This document shows, piece by piece, positions 10,290-21,660 of a stretch of 54,638 nt of DNA. The stretch spans positions 1 to 54,638 of the forward strand of contig JANBQC010000133.1 of NCBI GenBank assembly GCA_027576995.1. Reading direction: 5' to 3'. Below the pieces are notes generated by a model that was not told where the DNA came from, searched no databases, and worked only from the letters and a program-made list of their open reading frames with translations. Numbering within the stretch: the first letter of the stretch is position 1; each line of letters begins with the position of its first letter. Source of the stretch: Dimargaris cristalligena (lineage: Eukaryota; Kickxellomycota; Dimargaritomycetes; Dimargaritales; Dimargaritaceae). The translations under genes were made by a program, and so were the position numbers.

Positions 10290-10975
10290 AGTCCTTCTCC
10301 CCTCCCCCCGCTTTCCAACTCCATTCGCCAAATTAGGTTTTATTTAAAAATATTTACTAATGGCATGGTTTCGGCCCGTTGTCATGGTTTAAATGATACC
10401 ACCACTCCTATATGCTTTGCGTGTTTGGTACTAGGCAAAATATAAATAAACATGAAGTTCTTGCCATTCTGTTGAGCCTACTCGTTTTATGTCGTGTTTA
10501 GTATTGGTAGACACTTTCAAATTATGTAATCCATCAGGAGTCACTTCATCGGTTGCTGGTCGCTGTAGCCAAGATTTAGTTTTATTATAGCCATTACAGC
10601 TAGATAGGGAGCCCTCTCCGTTGTGGGGAGAAGAAGCTTCACCGGTGAAATCCAACCTTGTTCCTATGACCATTCGGCCTGACTAAACAGACGGATCTGA
10701 GAAAAAGGGGCCGTTTCTATTAACTAAACAGCGAAGAGGAATCTATGGTATATCCTTAAACAACAGAGCTATATCAGTCACCCCACCTAAAGACTCTCTC
10801 CTACTTCATTTGTATATTCCAACCCCTCCCCCATTCGCCCTCATTGACCTCCTTCTCAAAAAAGATCAGTAGAATTCCGCCTTAACTTTGATCTCACGCC
10901 CCGATTCGAGTCCACACCGATCCCCTCCAAGTCCAAGTCCCTATTATTTAACCCACTATCTATCATTTTTTCAGC
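10290..10975. other. Intergenic, cyclophilin to mitochondrial uS19
   Basis: No gene supported. The last bases before the uS19 ATG read TTTTTTCAGC, which looks like a 3' splice site, so that gene may have a 5'UTR intron; I could not fix a donor. Confidence 0.5.
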
Positions 10976-11233
10976 ATGACCCGCTCTGTGTGGAAAGGCC
11001 CCTACTTCGTCAATTTTCCCAATCTCAAGCAGGCCATTGAACGCAACATCCCCATCAAGACTGATGTCCGGGCCTGTACGATTTTGCCGTCCTTCGTGGG
11101 TGCCAGGTTCCTGATCCACAATGGTAATAAGTACCTACCCCTCGCCGTTACCGAGGATATGGTGGGCCGTAAACTGGGCGAGTTTGCCCCCACCCGGGGA
11201 CGCTTTAGCTACCGCCAGACTAAGAACAAGTAA
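10976..11233 (+). CDS. RSM19: Mitochondrial small ribosomal subunit protein uS19m
   Basis: An 85-residue ribosomal protein of the S19 family, part of the head of the mitochondrial small subunit. It begins [11 protein letters not shown], the hallmark start of bacterial and organellar S19, and contains the conserved [15 protein letters not shown] core, then [21 protein letters not shown] and a basic end ([12 protein letters not shown]). Length matches the organellar form (80-95 residues), not the 145-residue cytosolic S15/uS19 form. There is no cleavable presequence, as is typical for this short protein in fungi. It is convergent with the RRM gene, whose stop lies about 410 bp beyond. Confidence 0.95.
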   Translation: MTRSVWKGPYFVNFPNLKQAIERNIPIKTDVRACTILPSFVGARFLIHNGNKYLPLAVTEDMVGRKLGEFAPTRGRFSYRQTKNK

Positions 11234-11643
11234 AAGTGGGACACGTTGTCTGCTTTATTCTTGGTACATATGTAGAATTTCGCCGCCTAACTCAACTAGT
11301 CTTTATCCGGTTTAGTGACCAACTGCACACCCATCCACCCTTATTCCACCACCACCGCCACCGCCGCTCACCTCTTCCTCCACGAGCCCATTTTACGCTC
11401 TTTCCCAGTTGACCTTCCAAAATGCACAACTATCCTTTTGTAACGACCACACGCCGAAACTGTTAACTCCAGGTGTTTCTACTTCGTCAATAAATATTCC
11501 CCAAATCGATTTAGATCACTGATCAATTCATATTTATTTATCTATTTGCATTCCATTGCATGGGTATTATGGTAGATTACAGCAATAAAAGGGGAGTTAT
11601 GCCAACAGTTTTTTAGCTTGAAGGTGCCAACATATATATTCCA
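11234..11643. other. Intergenic between convergent genes
   Basis: Contains several AATAAA-like signals (for example near 11490 and 11584) that could serve 3' processing of the two converging genes. Nothing else seen. Confidence 0.5.
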
Positions 11644-12126
11644 CTAAATCTTGACATCGGGGAATTCGCGTAAGGCTTCCTCATCGGATATTTTCCAACG
11701 CGGATGGTTCACTGATTTTAGCGAAGAATACGGGGTCGTTTTAGTGAGGCTCACGTGGAGTGGGCGTCCGTTGAAGAGGAATCCGTTGAGTTTCTGGACG
11801 GCCTTAATGGCGTCGGCAGGGGGCATATTAACGAAGGCGTGGCCCATCATGCGGCCTTCCTTCTGGGGCACAGACATACGAAGCACCGTCCCGAACTCTT
11901 TAAAGAGGGTCTCGATTTCGGCGTAGTGGGTGCCCCAGGGTAGGTTCTTGACGTAAATGCCTCGATCTGCAGGGCGAGGGGGGGATACGGGTCTGGATGT
12001 GTGGGGTTTCGGGGGGCTTGATTCGAGAAGAAGGGTGGTGCTGGTGAAGGTGCGGTGGGTGGCTACGGACCGGGTCGCGAGGCGACCAGGCAGGACTGTT
12101 AGCCGTGACCGGATAAGGGCGAACAT
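11644..12126 (-). CDS. Mitochondrial RRM-type RNA-binding protein
   Basis: A 160-residue protein with an Arg/Ser/Thr-rich, acid-free N-terminus (MFALIRSRLTVLPGRLATRS) typical of a mitochondrial presequence, a Pro-rich linker (35-53), and one RRM (about 56-128). RNP2 is IYVKNL (57-62). RNP1 is degenerate (MMGHAFVNM, 93-101) but keeps the Gly and the aromatic Phe. A short C-terminal tail (PRWKISDEEALREFPDVKI) follows. By family it would bind mitochondrial RNA, but the particular role cannot be read from sequence. Single exon. It diverges from the MPDU1-like gene across 1.3 kb that contains a TIR element, and is convergent with uS19m, another mitochondrial gene-expression protein. Confidence 0.88.
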   Translation of the reverse strand: MFALIRSRLTVLPGRLATRSVATHRTFTSTTLLLESSPPKPHTSRPVSPPRPADRGIYVKNLPWGTHYAEIETLFKEFGTVLRMSVPQKEGRMMGHAFVNMPPADAIKAVQKLNGFLFNGRPLHVSLTKTTPYSSLKSVNHPRWKISDEEALREFPDVKI

Positions 12127-13422
12127 GGCTAATGGTTTTGCAGGCAGAGCTTGAATTGAGAAGGAAACTAAAATGGCCGGTGACGGTTTTGGGTAATTGT
12201 AGGCTTAAAACTAAAAAAAAAAAGGGGACTCTATGTGAATAGGGGCGAATGGGGGAATGCTTTGGTCTTGAAGGTGAGAAACGTTGTCTTGGGCCAATGG
12301 TTAAATTCAATGGGGTGGAAATACGCCAAGCTGGGTTTGTTATTGAGTAGGAGTGATATTCCAGTAGTCGCCGGAGTCATTTGACTCGGGTATGAAGAAG
12401 AAGAAAAAAAGCAGGCATGCATGCACTCCCCCCCCCCCGCACTCACAAAATGGACTTCTGGTTTATTTGAAATCATCTTATCAAGCCGATATTGTCCTGT
12501 GGTTCACCATTGCCATAAACACGGTCCGTCAGTAATAACCTGAATAGAACTCTGTGGCCTCCCATTTGACTAGCAACATTTATGATTACTACTCTACATC
12601 TACGGGATTGTTAGCTCGCACATTAAAAATTTACGGCCAGCTTACCATGTATGGCGCGGAATAGGTAAAATGTCTCCGCTACGGCAATTGTTACTCGAAC
12701 AGTGGCTATTTCATAATATGAGTAAAATTCAAACCAGCTGTATAAGGTTTTACACAATATATGTATGGGCGAATGTGTGAGAATAGCTTTTAACCAGTAA
12801 TGCTGGCCTCATCCAATGGATTTTTCATTATACAGCCTGAATGAACTTCTCCCATATGAATATCGGGGCACCCTTTGTTACGGGTAGGTCTCACATAGCC
12901 TTCATGAATTCATTAAATTGGGACATGGAAGCCCCACTGGCATTTGCTTGCAGGCAATTTGGTGAGGGGTGCAACCCAAAGGGCAGTTCCGCTTAAATGT
13001 GCTTCTGAGTCAAACATGGGGATATCCAGGGGTTGTTAGAACCAGGAAGGATTATTGCAGTTGTAAATGTGGGTGGGTGGCTCAGTTGAAGAGTCTGTTC
13101 TCCTCACCCAGCTATGGAATTTGGGCTTCCTAGACTAGAACTTCCACTGGCCTGACATGATGGGGGCTATCGGTTGGTGGGGTGCATCTCATATGCCAGT
13201 AATACATATCCCCCCATCGTCGATTGTGTCTCATGTTGGGTGGGTAAAACGATATTCAGGAAGACATGGTTCCCATCACCCACATAGTAGTGGTAGTCTC
13301 CGCTGCAACTCCGCCTGGCTACTGTAGTTTCGTATCATTGCACTTATAGCGCCTAGCTCTGCCCCGTTCCCATACACTCTCCTCTCCAAGCCCCCCCTCG
13401 TTTTATTCTATTCCAAAAAAAG
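12127..13422. other. Divergent intergenic region with a TIR element
   Basis: Holds the promoters of the RRM gene (leftward) and MPDU1-like gene (rightward). Contains an 11-C run (12428-12438) and TIR element copy 2. No gene supported. Confidence 0.6.
12716..12857 (+). mobile_element. MITE-like TIR element, copy 2
   Basis: A 142 bp copy in the same orientation as copy 1. The left end is more diverged (ATATGAGTAAAATTCA then CCAGCTGTATAA), the right end well kept (AACTTCTCCCATAT). Internal blocks AACCAGTAATGCTGGCC and CCAATGGATTTTTCATTATACAGC match the other copies. It sits between two divergent promoters. Confidence 0.82.
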
Positions 13423-14184
13423 ATGCGCTTCCCCGAGGTCATCCGAGCCCCTGGCGTCCTGCTCGTCGGCAAGCATTGCTTCTCCGAATTGGCCGAAAAC
13501 TTCCACCTGGGCAACACCGAATGCCTTAAGCACGCCCTCTCCAAAGGCCTGGGCTTCGGCATTGTCCTCGGCGGCGCCATTGTCAAGCTCCCGCAGATCT
13601 ACAAGATCGTCTCGTCCGGGTCGGTGGAGGGTCTTAATCTCCTGTCCGTCATCCTCGAGTCCCTCTCCATGATCATTTTCGTGTCCTACAACCACCGCGG
13701 CCAGTTCCCTTTTAGTACCTACGGCGAGAGCTTCTTTCTGACCATCCAGAACTTCATTATTCTGCTCCTGCTCTTCGTGTACCGGGGTCAGCCCGCCCGG
13801 GCTACGCTAGGTTCGGCGGTCTTTTTGACGATGCTGTATGCCCTCAATGACCCCAGTTGGGTGGGCCCGGCGGCTTTGGCTACTTTCCAGGCGGCCACCA
13901 TTCCCATCTCCTTGATGAGCCGGGTACCCCAGATTCTGACCAACTTCCGCAACGGCCATACCGGTCAGCTGGCGGCCTTTACCGTGCTGAACTCGTTCTT
14001 AGGCTGCGTCGTGCGGGTGTTCACCACCCTGCATGAAGTGAATGATTCGCTAATTCTACTGGGCTTCGTCCTGGCTTCGCTGCTCAACGGTGTCCTTGCT
14101 TTCCAGATGGTCTACTACTGGAACGCCAAGAGTGGAGATCGCAAGTCCTATGGATTTGACCAGCTGCACAAGAAATCCAAGTAG
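13423..14184 (+). CDS. MPDU1-like PQ-loop protein, dolichol-phosphate-mannose utilisation
   Basis: A 253-residue ER membrane protein of the MPDU1 (Lec35) family, needed in animals for use of mannose- and glucose-phosphate-dolichol in N-glycan, GPI-anchor and O- or C-mannosyl synthesis. Two PQ-loop repeats are clear: KLPQIYKI with Pro57-Gln58 in the first helix pair and RVPQILTNF with Pro169-Gln170 in the second. The GHTGQLAAFTVLNSFLG signature of the family follows the second. About seven hydrophobic helices fit the PQ-loop fold. The last four residues, KKSK, fit the KKXX dilysine ER-retrieval signal, which supports ER location. Single exon, with a pyrimidine-rich leader and a poly(A)-like AATAAA about 250 bp after the stop. 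Confidence 0.93.
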   Translation: MRFPEVIRAPGVLLVGKHCFSELAENFHLGNTECLKHALSKGLGFGIVLGGAIVKLPQIYKIVSSGSVEGLNLLSVILESLSMIIFVSYNHRGQFPFSTYGESFFLTIQNFIILLLLFVYRGQPARATLGSAVFLTMLYALNDPSWVGPAALATFQAATIPISLMSRVPQILTNFRNGHTGQLAAFTVLNSFLGCVVRVFTTLHEVNDSLILLGFVLASLLNGVLAFQMVYYWNAKSGDRKSYGFDQLHKKSK

Positions 14185-15053
14185 GCGAATGTATGCCGGG
14201 GGTTTCGCGTACCCGGCCTGTCATGCGTATTCGTTGTGCATTCATAGTTCATGTAAAGATATATACATGACCTATGTTTACTCTGTTATAGTTTATTAGC
14301 ACCCGCCCATAGTGTAATTGGTTACGGACCACTTAGTTGACCTGCCTTGGACGACCGGTGGCTATTATCACGGTGACCCCGTGGCCGGGGCATTCCTAGT
14401 GTGTATTCGGGGGGTCTGTACCTCCTAAAACAATAAATGAGCGATTATAGCTGCATCTATTCTCATTCATCGACCATTGGGCATTTTCCCGTACCCGCAT
14501 CTGTACCCATAGTAGACGAGCGCGTATCGACTGTTCAATTTAGGTGTGGGCAGCTGACGCTGGCCCCTCAGGGTCGGCTCGCATCGGGTGCCAGGTAAAT
14601 GCAACCGCCACACAATAAGCTACTGTATCAATGGGTTTACCTTATCCCACAGCTAGGGGTCAGATTTATGGAACACGGGGCACTGCAAGAGGATCCCATC
14701 GGTTCAGTGGCCAGTAGCCTCGGTGAGGGTCTATCCAATGCATGCGGTTTCGAAGGCGCGAATAGCATTTACTCAGTTAGGGCGCATAGTTTGAAAAATG
14801 CGTAAAACAGGGTTACGCATTTCCTCCCCTTACCATAATTTTACTGTATCCTACTTTTTGGTGTATTTAAGTAGCGAAAGAGCCCGCACCCACCGCTAAC
14901 GGCCCTCTCAGTTAACTTCCCGACATTCAAACCTATAGTCAGGTATTTATAAATACACTTTTCTATTGACCCATACCATCCCTCCCCTCTTTCCTCCTCG
15001 TCTACAGAACCGAGCATTTTCGCCCATCACCCACTTCCGCCATCGCCAAGATC
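14185..15053. other. Intergenic with TATA box at its right end
   Basis: No gene supported; an ORF at 14599-14805 lacks the local codon bias. Contains AATAAA (about 14431) and a TATAAATA box (14948-14955). Confidence 0.5.
14948..14955 (+). promoter_or_regulatory. TATA box before the small secreted-protein candidate
   Basis: TATAAATA 106 bp upstream of the ATG at 15054, within a TATTTATAAATA palindrome. Spacing allows a leader of roughly 70-80 nt. Confidence 0.45.
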
Positions 15054-15323
15054 ATGTCGAGCAACGCAGCCAACCCGTCCCACCGACCCATTTGGACTGT
15101 CCTGGTCGTCCTTTTAGCCTTGTCGGCAGTGTGCGGCCATCCCCTTGCGGCCCTCATGCGCCACAAAAGGGTACACCCCCAGCCATGCGAATCGTGGGGT
15201 TGGCGAACGGATATCCCCGACAACTGTTTCCCCTCGGTCGCGTCAACCGATCCGACTTGGACCACCAGCGACGGGGATAACTACAGCATCCCCACAGAAA
15301 CTATTGCTCGTAGAACTGATTAG
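15054..15323 (+). CDS. Candidate small secreted protein
   Basis: An 89-residue ORF I do not recognise. The N-terminus has a polar n-region, a hydrophobic core (WTVLVVLLALSAVCG, about 14-28) and a plausible signal-peptidase site after VCG. The mature part would be about 60 residues, Trp-, Asp- and Thr-rich, with two cysteines (CESWGW and DNCF) that could form one disulfide. Codons end mostly in C or G, like the confirmed genes nearby, and a good TATA box sits 106 bp upstream, so I think it is real. It could instead be the first exon of a longer gene, or a type II membrane protein. No function assigned. Confidence 0.55.
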   Translation: MSSNAANPSHRPIWTVLVVLLALSAVCGHPLAALMRHKRVHPQPCESWGWRTDIPDNCFPSVASTDPTWTTSDGDNYSIPTETIARRTD

Positions 15324-16509
15324 CGTATGATATATATTCCTAGAGTTATCTGTGCTATGGTGTAATCCATAGCCTGCATCTATAATCCATACTTCGGTTT
15401 AACTAGCAAACTAGGTAGTAGAAAAATGGGGTCGTGGTTTGCGGCAAAAGTTGGTAAGCAAAGGTACATCACCTTCCAACAACTTGGCCTTTTAAGGGCC
15501 TAGTGTAAATTCGTTAGTGATGTGGGCCCTAATCATAAAGAACCCCCCGCATCGAGGCTTGGCCCATCTAAACTCGGGCGGTGCCCCTTAAATAAAACCA
15601 ATATTGCTTCTGATCAAGGGGGAAATAAGCTAGTTGGGTTTAGTTACGTAATGCCTCCATGGCGTATAATAGACTATGTGAGCGAATCAAACCCATTACG
15701 TTGTGCTCACCAATAAGAAAAAAAGGGGGGCGTTTGCTGGCTGGAATATTTAGAAAATCCAGGTTAGTCTATGTGTCACTTCTCCACAGTCCCTTTCTTA
15801 ATCCAATTCAGTAGATATTGAAATGGATTTGACTGGAGGAAATGGACCGCTAAAAACGCAAGACATCACTGATTTTCGTAGGGTGATAAGAATCATACAT
15901 GTCCGTCGCTAATAAATGATATTAACAGTCATGTAAGCGGAGCATTCTACTCACGCATGTTAAGACCCTTTTTTGGCCGGTTCATACTGGCTTCTGCAGT
16001 AAGTCTGCCCTACTTTGCCTGGGATTCTCCGACTACCCTGAATAAGGAACTCGAAGGACGGGCCAGCGGAGTGTTTAAAAGCAGCCATATTAGAGGGACC
16101 TATTGTGCTCAATTCGCGTATGTGTGGGTGGGTTTCCGTGTTAGTTCACTACTACTGGCCGGTTTCAGTCCCCGCCCCCCTTCCGTCTCTTCTCCTGGAG
16201 CCCAAGGACAGACTTGGCTAGATAGAGACTTCCTTCCCCGCTTAGGAGATTCCTTTCGTCGTCCTTCGTTCCTCCCAAGTCCTCCTCCGTAACCTATTCG
16301 GCTCAAGTCAAGTGGCCCCCCTTCCCTAATTCCCCCGCCGCCTGGGTCTACTACCATCCTCCCATTCATTCTTCCCTCCGTTAATTCTTCTAGATTCATT
16401 GCCTCCGTTGAGTCCATCCCGACCTTCCCCCCCTATTTGCCCTATGCTTGTGGGCCATTGACACCACTATTCCCCCCTTTCCTCATACACACACACCACC
16501 CCCCTTTCC
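15324..16509. other. Intergenic, upstream of the Rab GAP gene
   Basis: No supported gene. The last 300 bases are strongly pyrimidine-rich on the plus strand, probably the leader and promoter of the GAP gene. Confidence 0.5.
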
Positions 16510-19500
16510 ATGTTCATCCAGCCCACCAATAGCGAGACCGGCCCCCTCTGGCAGGATATCGTCACCGCCGACGATTTACTAGCCGTTCAGCGGAACTTAA
16601 CCTACCAAAAGAGCATCTTCTCCAATGTCCTGGCCACAATCCAGAATGTCCTTGATACCCGCCAACCCCCGTTCCGAATCGTCTTTCGGGCCAGCAAAGT
16701 TCCCGAACGCATACTAGTGTTGGCCGTGGCGAGCAGTCAGGAGGAGATTGAGAAGGACTGGAAATGGCTCCAGGAACAGGTCATCAAAGTGCTCGGTGTG
16801 CTGGACAATGAGGAGGAGCGCGAGAACTTTGTCACCACTAAAGTCCGATTTCTCGTTTCCAGTACAAGTGGTAGGTCGTCCTATAAAAAATGCCGTTCAT
16901 TCCCGGTGTAATTTCAATACCTTATCCTATCACCAATTCAGGCCATATCGCCTAGCTCTAGTCCAGCGCCTTTTATAATTTGGGTATTCAATTATTGACC
17001 AGGCCTCTTAAATTTACTTCTTGATACCTTTCCTCCACGGTGTACCGCCCATCTAGACGATACCGAGGAAGACACCAACCTTGACCCCAAAGCCGTCGAA
17101 GCCATCCGGGCCTTCCGCCAACTCTTTAAGATGCCCCCATCGGAGCAGCTCGTTAACTACTACGCCTGTGGTTACCATAAATCCCTGATTATTCGGCAGG
17201 GCTGGTTGTATATTAGTGCTAATTACCTCTGCTTCTACGCCTATCTGCTCGGCCACGAGACCAAGCTCTGTCTAGAACTGAAAGACATTGAACACCTGGA
17301 AAAAGAGCGGTCCATGCGGGGCGTGCTGTCCGATGCCATCAAAATTGTCACCAAGGACCAGACCGAATACTTCTTTTCCAATTTTTTCCACCGGGACGAG
17401 ACGTACGATCTCCTAGTGCAACTTACGAATCTGGCCATGGCCCGTGTGCTCAAAAATGCCGCATCCGAATACCATAACAACCAGCAGCGGCAACACGAGA
17501 GCTACCACCAACCCCAGCAGTCGATTATACTGGAGGATGTCGATGAGGACCTGTCGCCCAATTCGCGGTCAACGACTGCGTCTGATATGGCCCGGGTCGG
17601 CTCCGCTACCAGTGGGGGTGGTAATCCAACCGTTACCATCGACGAGACCCTCAAAGCCCCCATTCAGACCCAACCAGCGGGATCCAGTCGTCTCAAACTT
17701 CAAAAAGACCTCGACGACCAAAAGCGAGACCGCAATTTCCAAAACCGCTTCGCGGTCTTCGAGGAGGAACGGGTGCTCGACACCATGACTGGTACCGTGT
17801 TCTCCCTCGCTAACCTAAGTGAAACTTACCACGGGACCGTCTACATTTCCACTTCCTTCTTGGCTTTTGAGTCAAGCGATTACAAGGGGTGCCGCTTCGC
17901 CATTCCCCTCCTGGCCATTCGGCGGGTCGAACGTAACGCCAGTACCGACCCCTTACGGCCCGGGTTTTACTTGGCCGTTACGCTGTGGCACAAAATGGTC
18001 CTACAGTTCCGTATCCGTCGATCGCAGGAGGTGTGCGACCACTGGTGCGTTCTACTCCGGGACCAGCTCAAGGAGTTTTTGCCCCTCATGGGCCAATTAC
18101 GCCCATTTCTCCGCCAGTGCCCCTCCGAGGCGGTGCTGCTCAACAAATTGGACCAGTTCAAAGCCCGCTGCTTGGGCCACACCTTCGGCTACCCGGGTCT
18201 CATTAAACCCCAACGCGAGCGGGCCAAACTCCGCTTCTGGAAAGAGTATTTGGAAACCCACGGGCGCAACCTTACCACCGTTTGTCTTGCCGAGTTCAAT
18301 CGCTTGGTTCGTATTGGTCTACCCAACGAGTTACGGGGCGAAATCTGGGAGCTGTGCGCGGGGTCCTTGTATCTGCGTTTCTTCCATACCGGCGAATACG
18401 AGGCTCTATTACAGGCCAATCACTCCAGCCCCGGCCCCTACGCCGTCGAAATCGAAAAAGACCTTAACCGGTCGCTGCCGGAGTACCCGGCATACCAGAG
18501 CAAGGAAGGTATCAACGCCCTGCGCCGTGTCCTGAATGCCTATTCGTGGAAGGATCCCGAACTGGGCTACTGCCAGGCCATGAATATTGTGGCCTCCGCC
18601 CTGCTGATTTATCTGGATGAGGAGCAAACCTTTTGGGTTCTCTCCGTCCTATGTGACCGTCTCCTGCCCGGTTACTACAGCACCTCCATGTATGGCGCAT
18701 CACTGGACCAGGCCATCTTTGAGCACCTGGTGAACAAGACTATGCCCATCTTGGACGCCCACTTTAAACAGTACGATATCCAGTTGGCTGTCGCCTGCTT
18801 GCCCTGGTTCCTTACGCTCTACATCAATTCCATGCCCCTCGTCTTTGCCTTCCGTGTCCTGGACTGTTTCTTTCTGGAGGGCCCTAAAGTCCTCTTCCAA
18901 ATTGGCTTGGCTATCCTGAAAATCACCGGAGGGCAGCTGCTCGAAACGACCGACGATGGCGAGTTCATGAACGTGCTCAAAAACTACTTCGATACCTTGG
19001 ACGAATTGGTTCACCCGGAAAGTACCAACCCCCAGACCCGGCAATTGACCAAGTTCCACCAGCTGCTCTGGGTGGCTTACCGCGATTTCCCCTTTGTCAC
19101 CGCCGAGTCCATCGATGAGTTACGGCGGACCCACCAGCTTAAGATTGTCCATACCGTGGAGAATTTCATCAAACGAACCCAGCTGCGCAACTTACCCAAT
19201 ACCGGTAAATTCACCAAAGAGGAATTATCGGTTCTGTACGACCGGTTCTACTCCGCCATTTACTACGAGCATTCGCGGGCTAATCCATCCAATTCGGCCG
19301 CCTCCACTAACACGGCCAATGCCGCTATGGTCCCCGCCGGGTCGGCCCTACCCCTCATGTTAGACCTCAATGCGCTGGACATGAGTCGGTCCGAAAGCCA
19401 GCCTCGCCGACCTGCCAATGAGCCCAAGAACCGCGATCGATCCAAGATGGATTACATTACGTTCAAACGGTTTATGGCCACTATTACTACCTGGGCCGAG

Positions 19501-21660
19501 ACTGAAAACACCCAATCCAACCCCCATATGGCTGGTTACAACTCCCGACTACCAGTCAGCGTACGTCGGACCCCATCGGTGAGTACCACCGGGTCGCTGG
19601 GGAGTCCCCTGGTGCCTAGTTCGACCAGCTTAGTAGTGCCGTCGAGCCCAACTGGCTCAGCCATGAGTCGCCGCAATAGCGAATTAGCGGCGCCGGTGAC
19701 GCCTACTGATCCCACCGACTCGTCATTACCGTCTCCGAGCTGGGATAATAGCACCCAGAAGTCTTCAGCTTCCCTCTCTGGCGCCCCACTGATTCGCCGG
19801 GTACCCTCCCGACGGGATGCCCGGGACTGGTTCCTATCCCGGCTCTTTAACGTGCTGTGGGCGCGAGCCCAGGCGAACGCTCCAACCCCGCGGGGGTCTC
19901 CACCTATGCATGTCGCTACTCCTACAATGTCACCCAACCTTGGGTCGGATGGGCGAACTCAGTCTCCCGTGCCAGAGACGGGATCTACCGGGACAAGCAA
20001 CGGGGAGGGGGAAGCTGCGACCACCACGCCCATCTTACCCAAGGTAAGCAGTCCTGCTTCTAGCGAAGATCCCGAAACCGCTGCTGTAGCCACCTCGGAG
20101 GCCATGTCCCTCTCGTTCGCCGACGTAGTCACCCAACTAGGGTATCTCCTGCACTTGGATATGCCTTCCCTGATGGATTTCTTCTTTGAACTCCATGATA
20201 TAACCGGAAATAAGCAGCTGTCGCGCGAAGACGTGTACCAGGTCTCGGAAACCCTACTATTCCTGCTCCGGCATACCCCGGACGACTCTCACCTCGACTC
20301 CGTGTCCAAGTTTTTGCAGCGGGCTATCCAGTACGCAGAGCAGGGTCGCTTCGATATGAAAGTGGGGCGCTACATTGCGGAAGAGCACGCCGATAAGTAC
20401 CAGGACGAACCCATTAATATGTTTGCCTCCCTACGTACCAGTCGCGACGGTGAACCATTAAGCCCCCTGATCCAAATTCTAACAGATGAGGAGGCGGCTG
20501 GTCAGGAACACGATGAACAGAACCAAGACTCCATAATTGCCAAGGACAAATCTACTACGGCAACGGACATCCAAAGGCGCCAATCAACCACCGCTAGGCT
20601 CAATTCGACGATTTCACAGGAGAAGTCCACCCTTCTGGGCTCCAGTCCCGACTTTGCCCTGTCACTGTCCGCCTTCCGCATGCTGGTGCTGGCGGACGAG
20701 TTTCTGGAAGAGTACTTTGACCACGGCTTCCGCGACACCTTCGCCATCACTCCGGGGTCCGTCTTTGGGCTCCTGGGTACGGCGGCGCCCCTGCCCGATC
20801 AACGGACTCCCACGGCATCCCAAGTCGGCCGTGAATTGATCAACTCATTATGGTCGGGCAGTGCTAAACTAGCCGAATCAATGGGTAAACGTATGGTGGA
20901 TGGTATTCAACAACGGCGGCGCCAACGCCAGTTGGATTCCGCTGATGGTCCGGAATCACCCACTACCACTACCCCGCTGACGGCTTCGGGAGCTACCGAA
21001 CTCCAAGCCGTCACTTCCCCTACCTCCGATAATGGTATTGATCCCCTATCCACCGCGACCATCACCCCTGACTGGACCGGGCAGTCTCCCGGATCGGTAT
21101 TGGCCCATCCCGCTAATCCTGCATCCGGGACCGCGCGGCGTACTTCGGGTGCCTCCGTGAAATCACCCTCTATTTTGTCCACTGAAAGTATGGAGCGCCT
21201 GGCTTCGGTCTCATTGGAGCCCACTTCCCAACGGCAGTCAGGCCCTGCTTCAACGAAACCCTCCGATGATCCGCTGAAGGCCAAGAAAACCACCGATATT
21301 ATGGACGAAGTGGAACGTTTATTATCCGAAGTGGACCACGGTGGTGATCAAACCAGCGATAACGACGACGACAATGCCGGCGACGAGGTGGGCGTCATTA
21401 CCCATACGGGGACTAATAAGTCAACCTGGTCATACGCTGATAAGCGGAGCGACCGACCCGAAAAGAAAGCGGAGTACAGTAGTGACGATAATATTAGTTT
21501 GGGCGACCTTGATTCGGATATCGATAGTGATCACAATGATGACGCTAGTCAAACGGGAGCTAACGGTAGTACGAGAGGTCGATCGACCTCTTCTAGTCAA
21601 CCCTTCGATATCGAAGACGTGGAGCGGTTGTTGGCTGAAGAAAAGGACCTGTTGGATTAG
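16510..21660 (+). CDS. GRAM-TBC Rab GTPase-activating protein (TBC1D8/9, Mdr1/Gyp2 type)
   Basis: Stimulates GTP hydrolysis by Rab GTPases in membrane traffic. Exon 1 is 16510-16870, a 186 bp intron follows (GTAGGT donor, ATCTAG acceptor, 16871-17056), and exon 2 is 17057-21660, giving 1654 residues. The join reads STS-DDTEEDTN, and continues AFRQLFKMPPSEQLVNYY, just as in TBC1D9 before its first GRAM domain. Domains: N-terminal region (1-140), GRAM 1 (about 146-220), GRAM 2 (about 350-420), TBC (about 540-750) and a degenerate EF-hand (about 1165-1180, HDITGNKQLSRED). The TBC keeps both catalytic fingers: Arg592 in IEKDLNR and Gln627 in GYCQ. Ser/Thr/Pro-rich linkers and an acidic end make it longer than yeast Mdr1. 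Using the ATG at 17131 would lose the N-terminus. Confidence 0.95.

Noticed and set aside
9837..10331. 164-codon minus-strand ORF antisense to cyclophilin
   Set aside because: It is the mirror of a C-biased coding exon; Gly/Val/Glu-rich composition is the usual artefact.
11900..12310. 136-codon minus-strand ORF overlapping the RRM gene
   Set aside because: It is a frame shadow of the RRM gene plus its upstream region; the RRM frame has clear RNP motifs.
14300..14390. tRNA-like segment with ATAGTGTAATTGGTTAC
   Set aside because: It resembles an A box and D arm, but there is no TTCGA loop, no matching T stem and no acceptor stem.
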